This document shows, piece after piece, positions 12,173 through 23,174 of a DNA stretch of 64,000 nt. The position numbers and the translations under genes are program-made. The stretch lies in assembly GCF_000149955.1 (NCBI RefSeq), contig NC_030991.1, forward strand, positions 2,725,571 to 2,789,570, written 5' to 3'. The notes beneath the pieces are model-generated. The model had not been told where the DNA came from. It did no database searches and saw only the letters and a list, made by a program, of their open reading frames with translations. The DNA comes from Fusarium oxysporum f. sp. lycopersici 4287. Taxonomy: Eukaryota > Ascomycota > Sordariomycetes > Hypocreales > Nectriaceae. Each line of letters begins with the position of its first letter. Position 1 is the stretch's first letter.

Positions 12173-13509
12173 TAATCTTGATCTTGCCATTTTCGGTCCC
12201 GAGCGGATTGCAACCTCAGCCGCACTGACGCGATGAGACCAGCGAGGCAGGTTAGGACTGAGGGATAATTGATATAATTTATTTTTCAGATTCGTGGGAT
12301 TGATGACATGAGACATTGAATGCATGTTAGATTTATTTATGCTGCGCGACTGAAATTGTAGTAAAATTCGTCATTTGGCTTGAATGCTGTGTCGTCGCAC
12401 ACAAAGCCTTGTGTTGCTGTTTTTCTTGCCAAACCTGCCAACTAACTCCATCGCTTCTCACCCCCAAAAATCACGCGATCACACTAAAACATTCCGATAA
12501 CCAGGGATTTAAATTCTCACTACGGGAAATTAATCCAACTACCCGGTCAACAGAACATGGATTAAAACTAAAAGAGCAATCAGATCATGATCTCCGGTAA
12601 TCATCGAGCACCCATGTTCCATATCAAGACTTGCATTCATGTTTTAGTGTCTGTCTCAGTTTTTTGGGCATCTGCTCAGCCGCTGAACCAAGTAACGATT
12701 GAGTTAAGAGTACTGTAGCGCACACGTTCAAAAAATTCCAGTGGAACCGCGCTAACAGCGGGGAGTGGAGACAGACAGGTAGCCTCATCGTAAGTGAGTA
12801 ATGGCTCATCATGCAAAGATGGACTTAATTGTGCCATGTTGCCGGCTGGCTAGTATCTCAGTCTACAGTCCCTATGCACATCATTATGCGACGTCTCTGC
12901 GACCGTCGAAAATTACCTCAAGCACTCATGCAGAACTTATACTGGCTGAAGTAAACAGAAGACTGTTAAGAGACTACGCACTTTATACCCAAGAAGATGG
13001 CTAAAAATAGCGATTTTAGGTCAAACACAGACAGAGCAGAACAAGTCTGTAGTGGAATCCCCAACAACTGCGATGTCACCCCGCCACGAGTTAGAAGAAT
13101 CGTATCGTAGGCATGGCGCCATAAAACTCAGGCACAGTGAGGTTCAACCGGAGCGACCTTGATCGATAGACGTATAGAGAAGAAAATCGGCCCGATCTTG
13201 ACCAGAATTTCTGCTTTCTACGTACATGTTAAAAGAAAATACGCAGAAGAAACAATCAATGATGGGAAATCGTCGTACTGCCAATAATGGGCGTTACTGT
13301 AAGCTGTCCAGCGTCTTGCATTGGCGGTCAATCCCAACATACCATGGTTTCTAAAGTCCTTTTTGCGATACCTATCGGGCTTAGCCAACATAAATCTAGA
13401 AGTGCTTTGACGATTTTATAGGATCGGTTGTCCCGATGTTGAAGTGTCACAGGAACTAGATAATCCTACAAGTCAATTCGTCTTTTTGCGGGTTATCCTC
13501 GGCTCCTTC
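12173..13509. other. Intergenic stretch, no supported gene
   Basis: Only frames shorter than 70 codons on both strands, with no domain content. The frame of the following 2EXR gene is open from a GTG at 13444, but the first ATG is 13510. Confidence 0.4.
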
Positions 13510-14526
13510 ATGGTAAGCAGGATGTTTGATTCATTCCATTGCTTCAGAAACCTTCCGGTAGAACTACAAATAGAGATTTGGAGCTCCGCCGTTCGTCCTG
13601 CAAAGGCAGGTGTACAAATCTTCAGCTTGAGCAGCGACCATAGAAGTCAACCACATGAAGACGACGATCCGGAAGCTCCTTGGGTTGGTTCCTATTACCT
13701 CACCGCTCCCAGGTGGGCTTTTGGCCCCAAGTCCAGTCGAGTCAATGGCTTCGACGAAATCACAGCTTCATGGACTAAAAACAACCTTTCGACGTACCTG
13801 ATCGACTCGGGTCTCTGGGGTGCCTGTAGGCAGTCACATTGTGTCATGAGAGATATACTCGGCCCCACCAAGCCCATAGCCATCCGGACGAAGGTGAGAT
13901 GCGGCCGTTCGGATGTCGAGGTCGACGCCCCAGAGAGCGACTCTTCCCAGCAGCGCAGTATTATCGTGTCTCCAAGCCAGGACCTCTTTATTCTCCAACC
14001 AGATGACCCTGACATGTTCAGTCGGTTTTTGTTTGAAGATGTCATTCCGAACAACACAGCCCGGGGCTTGCTACAGATACCGCACGTAGGCTGGCAATAC
14101 CACCCATCATGGGCTTCTAGCCTTCACGAATCCTCCCGGATCAGAAGCCTTGACTCCTTATGCTGTTACATTGTATGTGGTGCAAGATTTGGGGGACTGG
14201 AAACGCTATGGCTCATCAATTACCGCATTAAGCGAAAGCATTGGGTATCATCGAAAGAAGAATTTGACGGGCCGAAGCCCAAAGTCTTCGAAACAGACGA
14301 GTTTCGGCTCATAGAGGTGGAAATCGACGATAACTTCCATTCACCAGAACAATTGCCGTGGGACGAGGTCGTGGAAAGGGGTGATTCTTACACTCTGGAC
14401 GATTTTGTTGCCTTTGTGAGACTGCTTCGGCAGTTAGTGACCCATACACTTCTGTCCACTCCAGCTCTACAAACTGCCAAACACGTCATGAGCATCAAGG
14501 TTCTAGCGTATGAAGATCTTCAATGA
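13510..14526 (+). CDS. 2EXR-domain protein
   Basis: Single-exon protein of 338 residues starting MVSRMFDSF. The hallmark of the fungal 2EXR family is seen near the N terminus: F-x2-LPVELQIEIW (about residues 11-23), an F-box-like amphipathic start. The rest carries family-typical aromatic segments (WVGSYYLTAPRWAFGPK, the TYLIDSGLWGACRQSH stretch, LESLFLI-like GLETLWLINY). The biochemical role of these proteins is not established; they are numerous in Pezizomycotina. An alternative start is the ATG at 13522. No intron is needed. Confidence 0.8.
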   Translation: MVSRMFDSFHCFRNLPVELQIEIWSSAVRPAKAGVQIFSLSSDHRSQPHEDDDPEAPWVGSYYLTAPRWAFGPKSSRVNGFDEITASWTKNNLSTYLIDSGLWGACRQSHCVMRDILGPTKPIAIRTKVRCGRSDVEVDAPESDSSQQRSIIVSPSQDLFILQPDDPDMFSRFLFEDVIPNNTARGLLQIPHVGWQYHPSWASSLHESSRIRSLDSLCCYIVCGARFGGLETLWLINYRIKRKHWVSSKEEFDGPKPKVFETDEFRLIEVEIDDNFHSPEQLPWDEVVERGDSYTLDDFVAFVRLLRQLVTHTLLSTPALQTAKHVMSIKVLAYEDLQ

Positions 14527-14819
14527 TTGATCGGCATAATGTGAAGGATGGATCTCCTGAGCTTTGTGGGCGATATGGTAGTTCATGCCTTTGCTTTCGA
14601 AGTTTAGTCCGCTATCCCGGCTTATATTTAAAAGGACATGAAGTTACATGTAGTTATGAACCCTGTATGGTAGTAAATCAAGGACATGCCTGCATGAGCT
14701 CACACAATGCATGCACCGTGACATCCAATCCATCCGGTATTGGATCACGGTATGGCGCCTGAAGCTTAAATGTAATATGTATCAAATGAAATTATCTAGG
14801 TGTATTTGCTCAGAACAAT

Positions 14820-15656
14820 TTACCGTTTGACGAAGTAGTACAATACGCAATGGTTGCTATATGTCCCGCCCGCTTTCGGGCATTTATGGTTGATGTTCTC
14901 AAGCACTCGACGGCATGAATCCATGTCTTTCGCCCCAATTGAATGGTTTGGACAGGAGGGCAATACCTGCATTCCAATCAACGTGTCGCCGTAGGGCAAT
15001 GGTTGGATGGGATGCGCTGCGTCAAAAGTAGCCTCCTGGAGCCTGTCACAAAACGACCTGGCAAACTCAATCCTGGACGCTGGACTTGAAACAAAGTCAG
15101 AAACCGACGGGTGGGTCTCTTCCCAGCATAACATAGAGCTGGCTGTGCCTGTCGCTGCGTGCGGCTTTGTTCGTGTCTCAATAGTGACGGATGTCCCTAC
15201 TGTTTTAGAAACTTCAGCGGTCGTGACAGACGCTGCTCTTGGTATCAGACCGCTACCAGAGGCTTCCGTGTGCACCGGTGACTGAGCCAGTTTAGATACA
15301 GACGGGTTATGGCTAACTCCTTCAGGTGTCGAAGATGGCTGATGGAAGACTTCAAGCGTTTCTGACTTGGCACCATGAAGCTCCAACGTTTTTGGACAAT
15401 TGTCAGACCACGAAGCTGGTGGAATGAGTGCCATATTTGCATGGTAAGGGATCTTGTATCGCTTTCCAGGAACAGCCGCCATACCGACATCAACACCAGG
15501 ATTAAGGATTGAAATATCGTCATAGTCCAGCTTAGGCAGAGCTTGCCCCAACGTCTCGCTTAGTTTAGCCCTGTCCTGCGAGATCCATATGGCATAGTTG
15601 GAAGTGCAGGTGGCTTCTGCCAGCGAAACATACCAGAGCCATAGAACTGCCTTCAT
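14820..15656 (-). CDS. Secreted LysM-type protein (effector-like)
   Basis: Encodes 278 residues. The first 16 or so (MKAVLWLWYVSLAEAT) form a short signal peptide. A LysM-like module follows (about residues 17-70: an N-terminal Cys, LSETLGQ, then ILNPGVDVG..VPGKRYKIPY, matching the LysM N..V..PG..KIPY end). Next comes a Ser/Thr-rich linker (about 95-170) and a Cys-rich C-terminal domain with FCDRLQ, CRRVLENINHKC and GGTYSNHCVLYYF. The C-terminal pattern C-x3-L-x2-I-x3-C..GG..C-x-YYF is common in secreted fungal proteins found near chitinases. LysM domains bind chitin or related glycans, so a role in chitin shielding or signalling is inferred. A TATATAA element lies about 56 nt upstream (15710-15718). 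Confidence 0.75.
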   Translation of the reverse strand: MKAVLWLWYVSLAEATCTSNYAIWISQDRAKLSETLGQALPKLDYDDISILNPGVDVGMAAVPGKRYKIPYHANMALIPPASWSDNCPKTLELHGAKSETLEVFHQPSSTPEGVSHNPSVSKLAQSPVHTEASGSGLIPRAASVTTAEVSKTVGTSVTIETRTKPHAATGTASSMLCWEETHPSVSDFVSSPASRIEFARSFCDRLQEATFDAAHPIQPLPYGDTLIGMQVLPSCPNHSIGAKDMDSCRRVLENINHKCPKAGGTYSNHCVLYYFVKR

Positions 15657-16835
15657 ATTTTAGGTTAGATGGTTTGAGGGATCTAGGATCTTGCGGGCCT
15701 CATCAGATCCTATATAACTTGGGGCCAAGCCTATTCGGGCCTGTTGCGTCAAATTTAGTTGAGTAATTTGAAAGCGCAGCGAAGACGAAATTAGCAGCTC
15801 TTCCATTGATCACACTGAGTCTTAGCGTCTACAAATGCAGACAAGCACAAGAGAGGCCACAATTGGCAGTATGATATTATACTTATTTCAGTTCACATAC
15901 AATGAATGTAAGACGTACAATTCCACCCGAAGCCAGTCAACCGAGCCAAGCGTGTTCTGGACGTAACGTATTTATTAAATGAATTCTTAAAACCCCCCAA
16001 AAAAAGAAGAAAAAGAAGAAGAAAGAGGACGCAGGCCAGAGCCTTTTACAAATTTTGTGATAATAATCGCCATATTTTTCCTTATGTTTGCGAATTATCA
16101 TGGCACGCTGCTTCTCATGTTTGGCTTTTTCAAGGTCAATATTTGCTGTCTTATATCCAGCACATCGCATCGGGACTAAATCCGGACTCCAACCCAACAT
16201 GACGATCTAGACTTTTAGTACATACTATACTATCTAAAGAAGCCGAAGTTAGTGACAATACAGCAGCAGCTATAGACATTAGCGACCGCATAATTATGGA
16301 TCGTTTCGGTACTTTCTAAATTCGGTAAGACGTTGACTCGGAAAGCTTGAACTCATTCTATCATCACAATCATACACTGCTTAATGAAATCGCAATGCCA
16401 CTAGAACAGACCAGTCATCTCTAAACTACATACCAGCAGACAGGTTCTGGCACTTTCTGGCCGTGAATTGAGTAGCTTCGAAATGCCTTAGCGCGCGCAC
16501 GGAAAATGCAGATATCGATTGATCCACTATTTCTAACTCAATTCTGAGAAGGTCTACTAATAACTTATGCATATTGGCACCAAGATTAAATCACCGTATA
16601 GAATCTACATCATCTAAAGTGAACATGACACAAAGAACGCAGCCCCAACGTCACTAATCTTCCGCTCACAGGCCTGTTACGTAACTCATGATAGCTGGTG
16701 ACTCATGCGCACTTGGTCAATGAACTCAAATGGAAGAAACCCTATGCATAGACTGTTCGATGCTATTTGATCCAAACTTCTTGAGCTGCCTCGACTTGTT
16801 GGGAAGGTTACTTTAGAACCTATTGGATTCTCTGC
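15657..16835. other. Intergenic stretch with a purine tract
   Basis: Contains a C-run followed by an A/G tract (15993-16027) and no supported gene. The small frame at 15937-16200 (minus) runs through the purine tract and is not credible. Confidence 0.4.
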
Positions 16836-18545
16836 CTAGTTGAGCCCTGAACAAACATAGAATCGAAATTGATCGTCGGTCATGTCGAACTCAGCCTGAA
16901 AGTTATATTTATCAATGTTGAAGGAAGCAACAGGCGTGGGTCCTACTAATATGGCCTCGCACAGTCCTCGTGCATCTTGAAGCCATATACGCAACATGTC
17001 GGTTTCGTTTTGCAACCGATTTTCAAGTTCTTTAATCAGTGGACCCTGGGCGTCCTCTGACAACCGATAACCGCTAAAGTCATTTACAAATGCACAAAGT
17101 GGTACCAAGGGCCCCAAGCCGTGTTTCATACCAATATCACTTACCTTTTTCCAGAAGTTACAACTCCATAAATCTCTCTTAATGCGTTTCTCAGCATCCT
17201 CCCCCATCGTTGATTTCATTTCTATTATTCGCTCGTTATCTTCCGCCATCCAGTGGAAAAGGACAGCGTGGTAGCGACGATGAAGATTCCCACTGGTCCT
17301 TGAATATCTTAGAAGTGCCCTGAGAACAATCGGATCATCTGCAAAGGACACTAGGGCAGATCGTTTGAAGTGTATGGCATGTGAGAGATTATCTAAAATA
17401 ACTTTACGATCATCCAAAATTCGCTGTACGCCGCCTTCTGCTCTCTCACTTGTGGCCCTTGGTTGCGACCTTCTCTTGCGCGACGTGTTGGCCGGATGCT
17501 GTGGCTGTAAACTGGAAAGTCCTGGGGGGCGGTCAGGGTCCGTGGCGGGTCCCAGCTCTGGGTTTCTGCTCATAGCGTTGGCTTCTTCCGCTTGACATAT
17601 CACAGAAGATGCCGAGGAAATGGCTCGAGTTGCACTTATTGTCGCAGCCATCGCATCTTCGAAGAAGGACGATTCTTGTTGTCCATCAGTTAACGCATGT
17701 CGGTGGCTTATCTGGTCGGCGGTTGAGGATAAATATCCTGTATCTAACACTTGCTCTAAATTGATATGATGTAGGTCTGTAGAGGTCGGCTGAACCTTTT
17801 GACAAAGAAGTTCGATAAATATACAAGAACGGAAAGACTGGTTGAGCTCATCTGCGACCCTTTGGCTTAGATGAGGTTTGCGCTGTAATATAAGCTTGAT
17901 GCCCATAAGCATGAACACGCCTGAATCTGCCAGGTTATTATTCTGAGGTCCCCGCCACCCTTCTACGACGGGTCGAGCACCGGCAATGGGAGGTACAAGG
18001 GTAGCAGTATTGGGAGTACTGTCATACCAGTGGACGCAGTCTGAGTACGCAACAGCAAACGCCCAGTTGTTTTCATGACAGAACGGAGTGATGATGGGAT
18101 GGTCAATCCCTTCCGTCTCTTGAATACAGTTTTGATCGTGCCGAAACATGCGAGCCGGAGCTATCTCTACATGGTGGCTTGTGGACCTTAGTAGCTGTAG
18201 GTAATCCTCCACAATCCCGAAATCAAGGTGGCCACCGCGTAGCAGATACCACATCGACTGGGTGATCCTGCTGTCTTCCGGGGGGCGCTTCAATTGCGAC
18301 AACTTGTTTACACGTTCAGTCCAGGTTTCATCCACCGGACCGACCAAGTCTCGTAGAGACTCGTCGACATCTTCTTGAGTAGCCAGTTGGTGAGGCGGAA
18401 AAGATGTTAAATCAGTAGAAAGAAGCCTGGAAGTACAATTTTCAAATCGTTTATGGGCTACGCGCGTGGCTGCCGACATCAGTGACAGTGACGTTTTGGT
18501 GTGTGGCCGTAACGCGAGATGCTGAAAGTGTTCGTAATCATCCAT
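16836..18545 (-). CDS. Ulp1/C48 cysteine-protease-like protein, apparently catalytically inactive
   Basis: Encodes 569 residues from the ATG at 18545; the frame is open a little further upstream but only to a TTG. Residues about 110-260 resemble the Ulp1/adenain (C48) fold: WYLLRGGHLDFGIVEDYLQLL, then NNWAFAVAYSDCVHWYDS, then GPQNNNLADSGVFML. In active members the first motif carries the catalytic His before Trp and the last reads D-C-G. Here the His position is Asn (NNW) and the Cys is Ser (DSG), while the Asp (WYDS) and the oxyanion Gln (GPQ) remain. The second half is disordered in the middle (KRRSQPR basic patch, possible NLS) and helical at the C terminus, without a recognisable domain. 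It could act as a SUMO/ubiquitin-like binder; that is inference. Confidence 0.7.
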   Translation of the reverse strand: MDDYEHFQHLALRPHTKTSLSLMSAATRVAHKRFENCTSRLLSTDLTSFPPHQLATQEDVDESLRDLVGPVDETWTERVNKLSQLKRPPEDSRITQSMWYLLRGGHLDFGIVEDYLQLLRSTSHHVEIAPARMFRHDQNCIQETEGIDHPIITPFCHENNWAFAVAYSDCVHWYDSTPNTATLVPPIAGARPVVEGWRGPQNNNLADSGVFMLMGIKLILQRKPHLSQRVADELNQSFRSCIFIELLCQKVQPTSTDLHHINLEQVLDTGYLSSTADQISHRHALTDGQQESSFFEDAMAATISATRAISSASSVICQAEEANAMSRNPELGPATDPDRPPGLSSLQPQHPANTSRKRRSQPRATSERAEGGVQRILDDRKVILDNLSHAIHFKRSALVSFADDPIVLRALLRYSRTSGNLHRRYHAVLFHWMAEDNERIIEMKSTMGEDAEKRIKRDLWSCNFWKKVSDIGMKHGLGPLVPLCAFVNDFSGYRLSEDAQGPLIKELENRLQNETDMLRIWLQDARGLCEAILVGPTPVASFNIDKYNFQAEFDMTDDQFRFYVCSGLN

Positions 18546-20276
18546 TGGCTCTATGAAACTAGTATCGAGAGCGTTCCCCAACGTGAGTGCGAGGAAGACT
18601 TACCAACTGGGTACTCATTGTGCTACTTTATATGGCACTGAAAGTGGTTTTTGGACTCATCACTTCCCTCAAGTTGGAAACTGGCCGCGAGTAACCTGTA
18701 TACTGCAGAGTAAAATCCGATTCAGCCGACTTTGGGCACCACGAATGGGCTATGAAACCAGGTAAGAAAAACATGTCCGTCGTAGTTTTGCTGTTCATTC
18801 TGGCCACTAGACTATGACAGGTGAGATGCGAGAAATAAGACGTCGTTTTGCAATCGCACCTTGGCAATGTTTAGGCTACGTACAGTACGTACATTTGGTT
18901 GCAATGTTCAACGAATCTAATGATTTGTCGAACTTGCCTCACGTGATTTCGTTGTTCTGGAAGATGAATCTCTACTGTGTTCTATTTACAAAATCTCATG
19001 CCCGAGCCACTGTAAATGAAAGTCTCTCCAAAGTATCAGAGTGCAGAATGCAAAATGAAGTTCTCGACAGGAGAGAAGTCCCATTGTTGACTTGTTGTTC
19101 ATAATTCCAACGCTGCAGAGGAGCGCATGAATCATGATGATGAAGTTGAGATTGGCTGGGGCTTGTTGTATTGAACCTCGAGACCTTAATACAGTCGACT
19201 GATTATGTCGATTTTGCCAAGATCTGCGATACATGAGCAAATTTGATCATGAGACCGTCCTAACGATAGGATGACGGATATGATCGCCTGGCTGAATCTC
19301 TCCTACAGTTATCTTTTCCCCACTTGTCAAGCCAGTTTTAATTGCCTTCACCTTGTCAGTTCTGTGCTCTATATTTGCAGAGAGGTAGTCATCACAAGGC
19401 CGACAAGGAGATCGGTGACATACCAATAGAGTATCGATCAACAGCATATACACATTCTATGGTATCATAGAATGGTATCGTCCACCGTAGTAGCTTGCTA
19501 GACTTTTCCCACGACGGGAAATACCATGTCGAGCACGCTCAATGAAGTCAAAGTGTGCCTGACGATAGGCGAGTTGTGGTCCATGCTTATACAGTGATTC
19601 CTCTGTCAATTGACACGGACGGCTTCGAAAACAGATTCTTGTACGGTGCTGTTATGGGCGTGTATACAGATACAGCCACTTCTAAGGCAAATGGTCCGGA
19701 ATAGGCCCAACGACGAGGAGTTCGTATCTGTCAGAGACATCCTGAGGCAATTTATGCAGGCATTTCTTCATACTGTTCGTCCTTGGAGGCCATGATGGCG
19801 GTGGTTGGACTAACAACAAAACAGGGAGGGAGAAAGGGAGGATGGAAAATAGAAGAAAAGAAAATGAACGTCAGATTCTAAATCTACTCTTACTGATATC
19901 AATATTACAAAAATGAAAATGAAAGGTTATGGTATTCTATTGAGAAGAAATATAGCTACAGGTATAAACAAGAATACAAAAGAAATATTGCAAGCTATAA
20001 ACAGAGCGAAAGGTAAAGATTATATAAATACAAGGCAATTCAGGCGCCTTGGGATAAGCCTTAGTAGCCTCTACAAATGAAAGGATAATATCGGTTTGAT
20101 AATGAAAGGAGCGAAAACGGAGAAGAAAAGGCTTCGTCCTTATGTTTGACCAGGCACTTGTCATGGTTGTTGGTATCGTACTACGGCGGCTAGCAAAAAA
20201 ACGTTTGATCTCGTAAGCTTCTTGATCCTCTGTCGCTGTTGTTGATTTTAAAAAACCGTCTGGCCATTATTTTCCA
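18546..20276. other. Intergenic stretch, no supported gene
   Basis: A possible upstream mini-exon (ATGAGTACCCAG then GTAAGT, near 18600-18630, minus) was considered for the C48-like gene, but it would not join in frame. The remaining frames are short and overlap on both strands. 19800-20060 is A-rich on the plus strand. Confidence 0.35.
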
Positions 20277-21881
20277 TCAATGAGCCACTACCATAGAGCG
20301 AGGTGTGATTCCCAGTGGTTGCTGAAACCGTCTCATTGTGCTGAACCTGTGTTTGTTTCGAGGACGCGGTGAGCCATTTGGCTCCACCCGCTGGGAGGCG
20401 TCACGATGCGCCTTGGGCCGACTCGATGATTTATATCGTGACTGGGTGCTATGTCGGGAATCCGAATCAAAACCTTCGTCATCGTCGAGCAGAGGAGTCT
20501 CGACAGATTGATAGATCTTCGAACTCGGGCTCTCCTCAACCGTCATCGCCCTAAACTTGGCAACCTCATCATCAATGGGCGATGGCGACTTGGTGCGATC
20601 TCGAATCTCAAACCGCTGCCCAGGATTCATGGCCTGATAGTACCTTTTCTCATAGAAAAAGGCCCACTTGAATAGCCTGTAGTCCTCGAAGGCCTTGTGA
20701 TTCACTCGAGTCCTCCATTCAGGGTCATCGCGCGTCTTATACCAATAACGGTATCCGTCTTCCTTGCGGTCCAGATACGTTTGCTTAGCGGACAGATCCC
20801 TTGCCTCATAATTATTGCGCCACCATTGACGGTTCACAAATGTGACTGTCTGGTCAACCCATCGAATTCCGATCAATATGGTTTGCATCCATTTGAATTT
20901 GGACGGGTTTTCTGGATCCAGCTTGCATAGAAAGTCTTCGTAGTTCAATTCGCTCCCAAACGCTGCGACGCCCAGGACGTAAGCTACGTCACGCCATTTC
21001 TTATCCGCATGTTGGGCTTGATACTTCCCACCGGTTACCGGTAGGACTTCCGCGGCATTCTCGTCGAACTTGCCGTCTTTCAAGGTTTCAATTCGTAAGA
21101 TGCTTCGGCCATCAATTCTATATTCATTTAGGTATCTCGGCCTTTTCCCTTCTTTTACGAGCCCGAGCGTCGTCATGTTCTCAGGGCAAGCTTGACTGCC
21201 GACTAGATCCTTTTCGAGGTCAGGGTCGCCACCTCCATCATCTTCAGGAAAGGGAGAGGTTCTTGTTGTCGTTTGTGCCCTTGGAGAGATAGGAGCGGTT
21301 TTTGCCTCTGCAAATGGCTTAAAACTAAAGCTGTGATCTGTTTTTGCCTTTTTAGGATTGGGGTCTTCTACTGCTGGGCTGAAAGCCCTGGCATTGTTGG
21401 CTGAGTTGTCTTTATCCACTCTACGCTTGAAGAATCCAGATAAAAATGGGTTTTCGTTAGTTGGGTTGATTGCCATTGATCTGACCAACGTGATTTGCAT
21501 CCTTTTGCCCAGGTTGGGCTTCATTGTTCTGGGTAGCTTGATTCACATTGATTTGACCAGGCTGTTCTCCATTGTTCTGACCAACGTCATTTGTATCCTT
21601 TTGCTCAGGTTGGGTTTCATTGTTCTGAGTAGCTTGATTCACATTGATTTGACCAGGCTGTTCTCCATTGTTCTGACCAACGTCATTTGTATCCTTTTGC
21701 CCAGGTTGGTTCTCATTGTTCTGAGTAACCTGATTTGTATCTTTTTGGCTAGGTTGACTGCCATCTGTCTGGTTAGACAAGCCAGAGTTGTTCCTTGTTC
21801 TTGTTCAGTACCATCATCGCTATGCATCGGGACGTCGTCTTGTGGCGGTTCTTGCTTTAGTTTATCTGGTGTGGAAGTCAT
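20277..21881 (-). CDS. Unknown protein; 5' part broken by a tandem repeat
   Basis: The body (ATG 21524 or 21476 to stop 20277) is a clean frame of up to 415 residues. It opens with NPFLSGFFKRRVDK, continues through a disordered Lys/Pro/Ser stretch, and then has a folded, Trp/Tyr-rich core (about residues 140-310: YLNEYRIDGRS, KKWRDVAYVLGVAAFG, WVDQTVTFVNRQWWRNNYEA, FKWAFFYEKRYYQAM). It ends in a disordered basic tail. I do not recognise the family. A start-like segment at 21881 (MTSTPDKLKQEPPQDD) lies in the same frame, but the repeat between (21481-21740) puts two TGA codons into that frame. The link needs an intron of a multiple of 3, or the repeat has disrupted the gene. Boundaries are therefore uncertain. 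Confidence 0.5.
21481..21740 (-). repeat. 96-bp tandem repeat (Gln/Asn-rich in one frame)
   Basis: Unit of 96 bp: 21541-21636 is repeated at 21637-21732 with very few changes, and degenerate partial units lie on both sides. In one minus-strand frame (21780-21457) it reads as an uninterrupted 32-residue unit containing QPGQKDTNDVGQNNGEQPGQ. In the frame of the flanking gene it contains TGA stops. Confidence 0.85.
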
Positions 21882-22019
21882 GTTGAGGCTACAGCGTAGA
21901 TATTTTCTTGCCAGCCCTGAGAATATGTGGACAACTCGTACAACTTATATACATATAATACTCATGCGTCAACTATACAGGAGACCTATTTTGGCCAGAA
22001 AAAAGGTACAATATTGGCT

Positions 22020-22400
22020 GCTTTAATTAAATTATCTAAATTCTCTCTAAATAAGTCAATTAAGGCTTGAAATTATCTACCTATAGCTACTTATAACCTG
22101 CCTATAGGTAGGTCTAAATAGGTTAATTAGGTAGGTTAAAAAAGAGGCCTAAATTAGATGTTTAAACTAAGTACAATATTCTTTTGGTTACTGAAAAGAG
22201 GTAAAAAATAACACTAAAATCACTATTTCTAAGTAAATGAACAAAAATAAAATTTTAATATACAGTATGCAGTAAAGCATATCTTTTATATTTCATATAA
22301 ATTTATTTTAATTAATTAATTACTATTTAGATAGTTACAGTATTAACGGTATAAAGTAATTTCTAAATACTCTTAAAGTTTTTCTTCAACTTTGTCCTGT
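22020..22400. other. AT-rich stretch
   Basis: Strongly AT-rich with repeated TAGGTAGGT/CTATAGGTAGG-like words and no ORF of note. It could be a decayed repeat (for example after RIP) or simple AT-rich spacer; the sequence alone does not decide. Confidence 0.5.
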
Positions 22401-22545
22401 CAGGTTCGAGTTCTACGTATTTTAAGTGTAGATTCTGCTTGAGGAGACTCTCACTTACGAAGACAAACCAAGCGGTATAGGTCTGATAATTATTGATCCC
22501 CTAGAGACCAAGAAACTGTTGATCTTCATGTTCTCAATGCTTTCC

Positions 22546-22818
22546 TCACGCCTTGTTCATAGCATGACATCCTTCAAGTAACCTCAACACTCCACCATAG
22601 TTTCTAGCCCTGTTAACACTCACGATCTTGTTTTCCTTGAAAACAACCATGAAGGTAGGCTGCAGCGAAAAAGCATCAGACAAGACTCTACTTTTACTCA
22701 TTAAACACCTTGGGGTTGTATTTCTACAAAAAGCTACGAATGCGTAGGCAGGAGTTGCCAAATATACCGCTGCGTACATCAGCCACCTGGCGGGCTCCAA
22801 CATTTTACTCTTGCCCAT
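22546..22818 (-). CDS. Small thioredoxin-like fragment (doubtful)
   Basis: A 90-codon frame. Residues about 48-66 read LSDAFSLQPTFMVVFKENKI, which recalls the cis-Pro strand of thioredoxins (QPTFMVFK). There is a CRNTTPRC-like segment where a CxxC could once have stood. It is too short for an intact thioredoxin and the upstream sequence gives no clear first exon. Read it as a possible gene relic. Confidence 0.25.
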   Translation of the reverse strand: MGKSKMLEPARWLMYAAVYLATPAYAFVAFCRNTTPRCLMSKSRVLSDAFSLQPTFMVVFKENKIVSVNRARNYGGVLRLLEGCHAMNKA

Positions 22819-23174
22819 AGAAATTGTGGAGAAAAAGGCATTGCAAGACTGTTGGCGCTAATTGGCGCTAATTAGCGTTAGCCTGAAAGTGGCAATGCTC
22901 CGCAGCAAGATCCTGTTTGCCCCATAACACTGGTCCATATATTTCGACTTTTAGAGGGGCACAAAGGCCAATGAGAGGTTGAGCCTCTGCTGCTGTTTCC
23001 TCAATCAAAGCATTAAATGCGGTGGCTCGGCCACCTCCAGGATCGTATGGCAGTAAATGGTTCACGATCGCATTCCCCTTATCCATGCCGGTTGTCGATG
23101 ACCTGAACTTGCACTATCTACCTACGCAACACCAGTACTCGCTGAGGACCGCACGTACCTATTTCGTATCTATC

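Noticed and set aside
18590..18640. Mini-exon ATGAGTACCCAGTTG followed by GTAAGT as first exon of the C48-like gene
   Set aside because: Joining it to the only nearby acceptor gives the wrong phase and an early stop.
22020..22400. AT-rich tract as a centromere or replication origin
   Set aside because: Only about 400 bp and without defining repeats; nothing beyond base composition supports it.
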